Assembly: GCF_016031615.1 (NCBI RefSeq)
Contig: NZ_JACYXC010000001.1
Span: 7,192,001 to 7,256,000, forward strand
Direction: 5' to 3'
Source of the DNA: Streptomyces pactum
Lineage (GTDB): Bacteria > Actinomycetota > Actinomycetes > Streptomycetales > Streptomycetaceae
DNA: 64,000 bases
The notes under the pieces are model-generated. The model searched no databases and was not told the origin of the DNA. It saw only the letters and a list, made by a program, of their open reading frames with translations. The translations under genes and the position numbers were made by a program. Shown piece by piece: positions 34,574 through 41,659 of this stretch (positions are counted from its first letter, which is position 1; every line of letters begins with the position of its first letter).

Positions 34574-34731
34574 GACGGCCGCCCCGCCGGATCGGCTTCG
34601 ATGACGTCACCGGAGTGCCGCCCCGCGGCCTCCGGCCCCAGGAAGGACCGCAGGCGATGACCCCTGCCCGCATTCCGGCCGTGCCACCGCGGTGGCCGGC
34701 CCCCGTACCCCCGTCCGCCCCGCCGCCCGCG

Positions 34732-34908
34732 TCACGGCTCGCGCAACCGGCCGGTGAGCCGGCGCAGTCGCCGCGCCGCCTGTTCCCAGGCCCGGCAGTC
34801 GGCACACTCCCGCAGATGGGCGTCGAGCACGCCGACCGGGACCGCCGGCGGCAGGGCCTCGCCGTCGATCCGAGCGGAGATCGCGGTACGAAAGTCAGAA
34901 CATTCCAC
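34732..34908 (-). CDS. 58-residue zinc-finger (ZAS-type) anti-sigma candidate
   Basis: Read directly from the minus strand, starting at GTG 34908: (M)ECSDFRTAISARIDGEALP, then LDAHLRECADCRAWEQ, and a basic end RRLTGRLREP. The HLRECADC segment is the His-x3-Cys-x2-Cys motif of zinc-binding anti-sigma factors (His31, Cys35, Cys38), with an extra Cys3. It is much shorter than typical ZAS proteins (about 100 residues) and has no membrane segment. It is divergent from the ECF sigma gene with only 49 nt between starts, so the two probably share a control region and interact. The ribosome site (AGGGG) is close to the start. Confidence 0.75.
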   Translation of the reverse strand: MECSDFRTAISARIDGEALPPAVPVGVLDAHLRECADCRAWEQAARRLRRLTGRLREP

Positions 34909-34957
34909 GCCCCTATGGTCGCCCCTCGAACGGTTTCGGATTCAACCGGAGGTGGCG

Positions 34958-35758
34958 GTGCCTGACCGCGACGACGAGGAGCTGACCTCCTGGGCACTGG
35001 CGGCGGGACGCGGTGACGCCGAGGCGGTGGACCGCTTCATCCGGGCCACCCGCACCGATGTGCGGCGGTACGTCTCCCGGCTGAGCGCCGACCCGCAGGC
35101 GGCCGACGACCTGGTCCAGGAGACCTATCTGCGCGCGCTGGGCGGATTGCCGCGCTTCGAGGCCCGGTCGTCGGCGCGCACCTGGCTGCTGTCCATCGCC
35201 CGCCGCGTGGTGGTGGACCGGCTGCGCCGCAACGCCGCCCGGCCCCGGCTGTCGGACACCGACGACTGGCAGTCGGCGGCCGAGCGCACCCAGGCCCGCG
35301 CGCTGCCCGGCCCCGGCTTCGACGAGGGCGTGGCGCTCTCCCAGCTGCTGGCCGCGCTGCCCTACCCGCGGCGTGAGGCGTTCGTCCTCACCCAGTTGCT
35401 GGACCTGCCGTACGCCGAGGCCGCCGAGGTCATGGGCTGCCCGGTGGGCACGGTCCGGTCCCGGGTCGCCCGGGCCCGGGAGGCGCTGATCGAGCAACTC
35501 GCCTCGGCGGAGCGGGACGCGGCCGGCCCGCCCCGGGAGGGTACGGAGGGCCGTGCGCCGGATGCCGGGCCGGAGCCGCCACAGGGTGCCGGGTCGGAGC
35601 CGCCGGGTGTCGCCACGCGGGGCCCGGCACCGGCCGGGGCGGATGCCGCTCCGGCCGCCGGTACCGCACCGCCGCGTCCGGCCCCCCGCCGGAGCGCGGG
35701 GGAGGCGCCGGCCGGGAAGGTGCCCGCGCTCGCGGGTGCCGCCGGACCGGCGGAGTGA
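34958..35758 (+). CDS. ECF sigma factor, SigC-like
   Basis: 266 residues from GTG 34958 (VPDRDDEELTSW). GGAGG at 34948-34952 with 5-nt spacing favours this start over GTG 34952. Region 2 spans about residues 20-90 (YVSRLSADPQAADDLVQETY, then ARSSARTWLLSIARRVVVDRLRR). Region 4 spans about 125-180 (LPYPRREAFVLTQLLDLPY, CPVGTVRSRVARARE). It closely resembles mycobacterial SigC, which is linked to copper acquisition. The last ~75 residues are an Ala/Pro/Gly-rich tail without structure. Its neighbours (copper ATPase, PCu(A)C-like protein, Met-rich protein) point to copper homeostasis. A strong terminator follows. Confidence 0.9.
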   Translation: MPDRDDEELTSWALAAGRGDAEAVDRFIRATRTDVRRYVSRLSADPQAADDLVQETYLRALGGLPRFEARSSARTWLLSIARRVVVDRLRRNAARPRLSDTDDWQSAAERTQARALPGPGFDEGVALSQLLAALPYPRREAFVLTQLLDLPYAEAAEVMGCPVGTVRSRVARAREALIEQLASAERDAAGPPREGTEGRAPDAGPEPPQGAGSEPPGVATRGPAPAGADAAPAAGTAPPRPAPRRSAGEAPAGKVPALAGAAGPAE

Positions 35759-35762
35759 ACGG

Positions 35763-35800
35763 CGGCCCCCGCCGGCTCCCGGAGGAGCCGGCGGGGGCCG
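35763..35800 (+). terminator. Terminator after the ECF sigma gene
   Basis: A perfect 17-bp stem (35763-35779 with 35784-35800) with a CGGA tetraloop, beginning 4 nt after the stop codon. Confidence 0.9.
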
Positions 35801-36157
35801 TGTCCGTACCGCGCCCGGTGGCTGCCGGGCGTCCGGTGTGCCCGGGGCGCGGTCCGTCGTGCGGGGGAGACCGCTGCCGCGTTCCCCGGCGGGTGGCGGG
35901 GTGTGCATCGCCGGGTGGTCCGGGCTCTGGCGGTACGGCGCGGGATGGCCCCCGGTGGTCCGGGCGGACGGGGGGTGGCAGTCCCGCACCGCGGAGGGTT
36001 CGGGGAGGGGCGGGAGGGCCTCGGGGGTGCGGGGCCGCCAGGGGGCGGTGGCGCGTCGCGGGGGCGCGGACGGTGCCGGGCGCACCCGGCGCGCCCGGCG
36101 CGGGGCCGGCGGGGGCACGGGCCGGGCGGGACGCCGTCCGGTGACGGACCGTCCGGG
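35801..36157. other. Intergenic region between convergent sigma-factor and copper operons
   Basis: 357 nt, very G+C-rich, with no supported gene. Short dyads lie next to the minus-strand stop (GTCCG-TCAC-CGGAC within 36120-36155) and may weakly terminate the copper operon. Confidence 0.45.
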
Positions 36158-36634
36158 TCAGAGGTCGCCGGGACGGACCACCACCGCCTCCACCCGCACC
36201 GGGCCGGCGTCCCGGAAGCGCAGGACGAAGGGCATCCGGTCGCCCACCCGCACCGACGGCGGATCGTCCACCATCACGTCCACGCCGGCCGTGGACATCC
36301 GCAGCGTCCCGCCGGCCGGCAGCCGTACCGACGGCACCATCCGCATGGTCCCCGCCCCGTCGCGGACCTCCACCCGGCTGAGCATGGCCCGGCCGGCGGC
36401 GGGCGAGGACACCTCGACCAGTTCGTCGTCCGCGCCGCCCCGGTTGCGGATGTCGAAGAAGGCGGCGGTGGTGTCCGGGTTGGCGGGCAGCAGCACCCGG
36501 GCCCGGGTCACCACCGGTTCGGACGGGCTGCCCGCCGCTCCGGAACCGGCCCAGGCACTCAGCCCGGCCAGGGTCAGGGCGCTCGCCGCGACCGGGACGA
36601 GGGCGGCACGGGCGGCGGTCGGTACACGCATCAT
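36158..36634 (-). CDS. PCu(A)C-like periplasmic/extracytoplasmic copper chaperone, atypical ligands
   Basis: 158 residues. ATG 36634 overlaps the ATPase stop (ATGA). An N-terminal signal sequence (RAALVPVAASALTLAGLSAWA) suggests export. The body follows the PCu(A)C fold pattern: TTAAFFDIRNRGGADDELVEV, then SPAAGRAMLSRVEV, GTMRMVPSVRLPAGGTLRM, GVDVMVDDP and VGDRMPFVLRF. In classical members Cu(I) is bound by H-x(n)-M-x(n)-H-x-M. Here the two His positions read Ser and Asp, and only Met residues remain. It may bind copper through methionines or have a changed role. It is the last gene of the coupled minus-strand operon. Confidence 0.75.
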   Translation of the reverse strand: MMRVPTAARAALVPVAASALTLAGLSAWAGSGAAGSPSEPVVTRARVLLPANPDTTAAFFDIRNRGGADDELVEVSSPAAGRAMLSRVEVRDGAGTMRMVPSVRLPAGGTLRMSTAGVDVMVDDPPSVRVGDRMPFVLRFRDAGPVRVEAVVVRPGDL

Positions 36635-39594
36635 CGCTCCCGGACGGAGTCGGCCCGCAGCGGCGTGCGGCGGCCACCGGCCACCGGACGGCGCGCGGGG
36701 GACGGCTGCCAGTGACGCAGCCGCAGGCTGTTGACCACCACGACGACCGAACTCACCGACATCGCCGCCGCGGCCACCATCGGATTGAGCCGGCCGACCG
36801 CCGCGAGCGGCAGGGTGACGAGGTTGTAGCCGAAGGCCCACAGGAGGTTGGCGCGCACCGTGCCCAGGGTGCGCCGGGCCAGCCGCACCGCGTCGGCCAC
36901 CGCCGCCATGTCCTCCCGGACCAGCGTCACGTCGGCCGCCCCGATGGCCGCGTCGGTACCACCGCCCATGGCGATCCCCAGGTCGGCGCCGGCCAGGGCG
37001 GCGGCGTCGTTGACCCCGTCGCCGATGACGGCGACCCGGTGGCCGCGGGCGCGCAGGGCCCGGACCAGCTCCGCCTTGTCCTCGGGGCGGGTCCGGGCGT
37101 GCACCTCGGTGATGCCCAGCTGCCGTGCGACGACGTCGGCCGCCGCCGCGCTGTCGCCGGTGGCCAGCACCGGACGCACGCCCAGCCGCCGCAGGTGGTC
37201 CACCGCGCGGTAGCTGCTCGCCCGCAGGGTGTCGCCGAGCGCGAACACCGCCTCGGGGCGGCCGTCCACGCGCAGCACGACCGCCGTCCGTCCGGCGTCC
37301 TCGGCCGCTCGTACGGCGTCGGCGAGCGGCCGAGGCAGCGGCCCGGCGCCGGTCCGGGGCGCTTCGGGCGTTCCGGCCGCCCGGGCCGTTCCGGTGGCCT
37401 CGGCCGGTCCTGCGGTTCCGGCGGTTCCGGGCGTGCCCGCCGGTCCTGCCGTTCCGTCCGGTCCTGTCGTACCGGCGGTTCCTGCCGTTCCGGCTCCGGC
37501 GCCGGTGTCCGCGACGGCCGGGCCACCGGGGGCCGTGCCGGTGTTCCCGCCGGTGCTTCCGCCGGTGACGCCGTGGGAGGCGCCGGCGGGGACCGGTGTG
37601 CGGGTGGTCACGCCCGGGGCGTCACCGGCCTCGGAGGTGCCGGGCGATGCCGTGCCGACCGCCGCGGATGCGACCGCCTGCGGCGCGTCGGCCGCCCCGG
37701 ACGGTGTCCTCAGCGGTGTGCCGTCCGGGCCGTCCGGGCCGGCGGCCCCCGCGCCGACGGGATGTGACGAGCCGTTCCGCCCGTTCACGCGATGGTGTGC
37801 GGTCCCGCCGCCCTGCCCGCTCCCACCGTCCGGTCCGGCCCCGCCTTCCCGGGCGGTCGCGCCGTGCGGCCCGCTCCCGTCGTCCGTCCGGCCCCGGTCG
37901 TCCGTCCGGCCGGGCGGGGCCGGAGCCCCGGGGCCCGGGCCGCTCGCCGGCTCGGGGGAGGGGGAAGCCCCCGGCCCGTCCGTGCCCCGACCGCCCGGCG
38001 TGGTGACCGCGTCCGGGCGGGTCAGTTCCACCAGGTGGCCGGCCACCCGGCCGCGGACCCCGAGCCCCGTGGTCGCGGTGAACTCCCGTACCACCGGCAG
38101 CGGCACCCCGTCGCCGGCGGCACGGGCGTACCCGGTGACCGCGCGGCCCACCGGATGTTCGGACCCCTGTTCCACCGCTCCGGCCAGCCGTACCGCCTCC
38201 GCCGCGGGGAGCCCTTCGGGGCGGACCGTGACGGCGTGCACCGCCATCGCGCCGTCCGTCAGCGTGCCGGTCTTGTCCAGCACCACGGTGTCCACCCGCC
38301 GCAGGGCCTCCAGCGCCCGCGGGCCGCGGACCAGGATCCCGAGCTGGGCGCCGCGGCCGGTGGCGGCCAGCAGCGCGGTCGGCGTGGCCAGCCCCAGCGC
38401 GCACGGGCAGGCGACCACCAGGACGGCCACCGCCGTGGTGACCGCCGCCTGCGGATCGGCCCCCGCCCCGAGCCAGAACCCGAGCACGGTGACCGCGACC
38501 GCCAGCACCGCGGGTACGAACACCCCGGCCACCGCGTCCGCCAGTCGCTGCACCCGGGCCTTGCCCGCCTGCGCCTCCTCCACCAGCCGCGTGATCCGGG
38601 CCAGTTGGGTACGGGCGCCGACCGCCTCCGCCCGTACCTCCAGCACGCCGCCGTGGTTGACGGCGCCGCCCACCACCGGCGACCCCGGGCCCACCTCCAC
38701 CGGCGCGCTCTCGCCGGTGACCAGCGACAGGTCCAGCGCCGAACTCCCCGCGGTCACCACCCCGTCGGTGGCCACCCGCTCCCCGGGGCGCACCACGAAG
38801 CGGTCGCCCACCCGCAGCCGCGCCACCGGGACGGTGCGCTCGGTGCCGTCCGCGTCCCGCACCACCACGTCCTTGGCCGCCAGGTCCGCCAGCGCGCGCA
38901 GCGCGGAGCCGGTGCCGTGCCGGGCGCGGGCCTCCAGCAGCCGTCCCAGCAGGACGAACAGCGGCACCCCCACCGCGGCTTCCAGGTACACGTGCGCGAC
39001 GTCGCCGGAGGCCGACGGCAGGAAGGTGAACGGCATCGTCATGCCCGGCTCGCCGGCCCCGCCGAGGAACAGTGCGTACGCCGACCACCCGAAGGACGCC
39101 ACCACCCCCAGCGACACCAGGGTGTCCATCGTCGCCGCCCCGTGCCGCAGGCCGCGCAGCGCCCGGTGGTGGAACGGCCACGAGCCCCAGGCCGCCACCG
39201 GCGCCGCGAGGGCGAAGCACAGCCACTGCCAGTTGCGGAACTGCAGCGCCGGCACCATCGACAGGACCAGCACCGGCACCGACAGCAGTGCGGTGACGAG
39301 CAGCCGGACGGTGCCGGCCGAGGCGGGCGCGGACACGTCCTCGGGTGCTCCCGGGTCCGCGGTGGGCGGCGTGGCGGTGAAGCCCGCGCCCTCCACCACG
39401 GCCACCAGCTCCTCGACCGCGACCCGGTGCGGATGGTTCACCCGGGCGCGCCCGGTCGCCAGGTTGACGGTGGCGCGCACCCCTTCGATCCGGCCCAGCC
39501 GCTTCTCCACCCGGGCCACGCAGGCGGCGCAGGTCATGCCGCCCACCAGCAGTTCGGTGGTGACCGTCCGGTCGTCGGCGGTGGTCGCCCTCAC
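36631..39594 (-). CDS. Cu(I)-exporting P-type ATPase (CopA/Ctp type) with a large low-complexity insertion
   Basis: 987 residues from GTG 39594, which overlaps the previous gene's stop (GTGA); the open frame further upstream is Arg/Pro-rich nonsense. Motifs: one HMA domain with GGMTCAAC (Cys22, Cys25), TGES (actuator), CPC at 396-398 in TM6, DKTGT with phospho-Asp440, His-Pro at 480-481, and GDGVND near 825. YN in TM7 and M-x2-S-S in TM8 are the Cu(I) signature. Residues about 531-755 (nucleotides 37330-38004) are an insertion rich in Gly, Pro, Ala and Thr inside the nucleotide-binding domain, after the GLGVRG motif, where homologues have only a short loop. Apart from this insertion the length is normal (about 760). 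Confidence 0.95.
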   Translation of the reverse strand: MRATTADDRTVTTELLVGGMTCAACVARVEKRLGRIEGVRATVNLATGRARVNHPHRVAVEELVAVVEGAGFTATPPTADPGAPEDVSAPASAGTVRLLVTALLSVPVLVLSMVPALQFRNWQWLCFALAAPVAAWGSWPFHHRALRGLRHGAATMDTLVSLGVVASFGWSAYALFLGGAGEPGMTMPFTFLPSASGDVAHVYLEAAVGVPLFVLLGRLLEARARHGTGSALRALADLAAKDVVVRDADGTERTVPVARLRVGDRFVVRPGERVATDGVVTAGSSALDLSLVTGESAPVEVGPGSPVVGGAVNHGGVLEVRAEAVGARTQLARITRLVEEAQAGKARVQRLADAVAGVFVPAVLAVAVTVLGFWLGAGADPQAAVTTAVAVLVVACPCALGLATPTALLAATGRGAQLGILVRGPRALEALRRVDTVVLDKTGTLTDGAMAVHAVTVRPEGLPAAEAVRLAGAVEQGSEHPVGRAVTGYARAAGDGVPLPVVREFTATTGLGVRGRVAGHLVELTRPDAVTTPGGRGTDGPGASPSPEPASGPGPGAPAPPGRTDDRGRTDDGSGPHGATAREGGAGPDGGSGQGGGTAHHRVNGRNGSSHPVGAGAAGPDGPDGTPLRTPSGAADAPQAVASAAVGTASPGTSEAGDAPGVTTRTPVPAGASHGVTGGSTGGNTGTAPGGPAVADTGAGAGTAGTAGTTGPDGTAGPAGTPGTAGTAGPAEATGTARAAGTPEAPRTGAGPLPRPLADAVRAAEDAGRTAVVLRVDGRPEAVFALGDTLRASSYRAVDHLRRLGVRPVLATGDSAAAADVVARQLGITEVHARTRPEDKAELVRALRARGHRVAVIGDGVNDAAALAGADLGIAMGGGTDAAIGAADVTLVREDMAAVADAVRLARRTLGTVRANLLWAFGYNLVTLPLAAVGRLNPMVAAAAMSVSSVVVVVNSLRLRHWQPSPARRPVAGGRRTPLRADSVRER

Positions 39595-39797
39595 CGGCTC
39601 GCCCCCATGCCGTGCATGCCGCCCATCCCACCGCCGGATCGGCCGCCGGAGCCGCCGCCCCCGTCCTCGCGGTGCAGCCCGGGGGCCACTGGGCCGACGG
39701 CGGCCCCCACGGCGTAGGCCACGCCGAACACCGCGGCGAGCAGCAGGAGGAATCCCGTCAGGACGACGGCCGGACTGGGCTGACGTGGGGTCATCAC
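39591..39797 (-). CDS. Small membrane-anchored Met/His-rich protein
   Basis: 68 residues starting MMTPRQPSP. One membrane segment (VVLTGFLLLLAAVFGVAYAV) is followed by a Gly-rich tail with GGMGGMHGMG, a likely Cu(I) site. GGAG lies 5 nt before the ATG. Its stop overlaps the GTG of the copper ATPase (GTGA), so the two are translated together. It probably presents copper to, or accepts it from, the pump at the membrane surface. It is the first gene of the three-gene minus-strand copper operon. Confidence 0.75.
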   Translation of the reverse strand: MMTPRQPSPAVVLTGFLLLLAAVFGVAYAVGAAVGPVAPGLHREDGGGGSGGRSGGGMGGMHGMGASR

Positions 39798-41181
39798 CGC
39801 TCCAGAACTCTCGGCGAGGGAGGGCAGGAGCGGTCATCCTGACACGCTGCGGGCCCTCTTCCGCGGTCCACCGAGGGGGTGTGACACGTGAGGATTCTCC
39901 CGCCCGGGCGGAGGAACCAGCCGCCCCCGCGGAACGACTTCCTGGTGTTTCCCGGCACCCGTCCACCCGGGCCCGCCCCGCCTTGCGGCCGCGGACGGCG
40001 GGCCCGGTCCCCGGCGGTCGGCGGGCCCGCGCAAGCCGGCCGCGGGAGAGTCCGCCCGCCCGTCCCCGGGGCCGTCGGGCCGCCGCGCGGTGACACCCGC
40101 CGGTCGCGCCCCGGCACGTGGAGCGCGATCCGCTGCCGGTGCCGCGGACGGGGCCGGTACCGACCCGTCGGTCCGGGCGACGGGCCAGCGGACGGAAGTC
40201 GAACCCGACCGTACCGACGGCGAACCGGGGCCGGACGGACGGCGAACCGGGGACCGGGCCCCGCACGCGCCAGGTCTTTCGGAGGCCGGGCGCCGGCCCC
40301 GACGGCGTGCACGGTGGGCCGGCGCCCGGAGTCCGGCTCCGGCCGGTGGCCTCGCGGTCCGCGGAGTTCCGAACGGGATGCCGCGGGAGACTCGCGGGGA
40401 CTCCCTGACCGGGAGAGTTCCGGAGTGTTTAATTCCGTATTCTCCCGGTGAAGTTCATTCGCGTCCCGGCCTGCTTCACATCACGCCGGAGTGTCCGGTC
40501 CGCGGCGCCTCCGGAGCGAATCGGTGGATACTTCCCCGGTGCGCCCGGCATGGCCATGGATCGTGAATGCCGCGCTCCTTAGGGTGATGGGGTGGCGGTG
40601 GAGGAACCGTTCGGCAGTGGCCGCGGAACCCTATTCCCGATCGGGCGAACTGGTGTTCCAGCGCTGATGTGTCCGAGGAATGGACGCGACTCCGTGCGGT
40701 GTGCCGGGCTCGGTGTCCGGGGGCCGATCCGCGGCACGGGCAACCCGTTCCCCGTGACATTGCCATGACGGGCATATGACGGTTTCTTTTCCTTGCTCCG
40801 GCGCTTCCCCGGCGCTTCCCGGCACCGGAGGCGCGGGGACAGGACCCGGCGGTGCCCGCCCGGCCGGGCGCCCTGGGAGGGTGTCCGGCGGTGGTCCGCG
40901 GGGGGCGCCGGGACGGTGCCGGAACGACGCCCGGGCGCCCCGGCCACCCCGTTGCCGGAAGACGTCCGGTGGCTGCCGTTGACGGTGCGGAAGGCGCCGT
41001 CTGCCAGGGATTTGTGGCAGCAACCTGCTGAGTGGGCCGGCCCGTGTGTGACCGCTCCCACGGCTCGCGCCGGCGCCCGAGGGGGCGCGCGGCGGGCGCG
41101 CCGCGCCGTGTGTTCCCGGCGGGCGCGGGGGCGTGGGAAACGGTGGCGGCGGGTGCGGCCGAGGGGACGTGTGGACGTTTT
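39798..41181. other. Long intergenic region between the copper locus and the PKS cluster
   Basis: About 1.4 kb. The minus-strand copper operon promoter must lie near 39800-39900 (CCACGTGTGACA region). No open frame has family resemblance or a convincing start. A less G+C-rich patch with an inverted repeat lies at 40409-40448. This looks like a boundary between two functional units. Confidence 0.5.
40409..40448. repeat. Inverted repeat around an A/T-rich centre
   Basis: CCGGGAGA (40409-40416) and TCTCCCGG (40441-40448) flank a 24-nt centre that contains a second, inner CGGA/TCCG dyad and GTTTAATTC. It could be a terminator or an operator. Confidence 0.5.
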
Positions 41182-41457
41182 GTGCGGGAAGTGGAGCCGG
41201 TGCCCGCCATACCTGGCCTTTACCTGCCCGTGCCCGGCGGCTTTCCGTTCGAAGGGGAGTGCCGGACCACTGCGAATCTCTTCGCGAAGGTGATGAAACT
41301 CGACCCTTCGGAAGTCTCGGTCAGGGAGGTTGAATATCTCACCACACCGGTTCGGTGGGTTACCATGGGTCGCGTCGGATCAGTAATGCGCGATGCCGCC
41401 GTCGCCTGGGAAGGCCGTGCGGTTTTCGTGTGGGACAACGGGGGATTTGACGGGTGA
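41182..41457 (+). CDS. Small hypothetical protein upstream of the LAL regulator
   Basis: About 91 residues. The start is uncertain between GTG 41182, 41191 and 41200; the last has GGAG 3 nt upstream. The residues PAIPGLYLPVPGGFPFEGE, FAKVMKLDPSEVSVREVEY and AVAWEGRAVFVWDN look like a folded soluble protein, and the base composition is less extreme than in the flanking spacers. The open frame extends upstream but that part is Arg/Gly-rich. I do not recognise the family. It lies 200 nt before the LAL regulator. Confidence 0.5.
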   Translation: MREVEPVPAIPGLYLPVPGGFPFEGECRTTANLFAKVMKLDPSEVSVREVEYLTTPVRWVTMGRVGSVMRDAAVAWEGRAVFVWDNGGFDG

Positions 41458-41659
41458 CTCCAGCACTGTGTGCATTATCTGTGGCTGAAGCTGATTCGCT
41501 CTCAACGTTATTCGGGTGGTCGTCGGCGGTGTCGTGCCGCGCCGACGGCGGTCGGGTAATTGCTGAGCCTCCCTCATGTATCGCCGGCCGGAGAAATGGC
41601 CGGCGGTATCTGAATGTGCGGAGCGGCCATATTTTCTGAAGAGTGAAGGAGGCACCCCG

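Noticed and set aside
37229..40093. Plus-strand open frame of 954 codons opposite the copper ATPase
   Set aside because: Ser/Pro/Arg-rich antisense shadow; the minus strand carries all P-type ATPase motifs.
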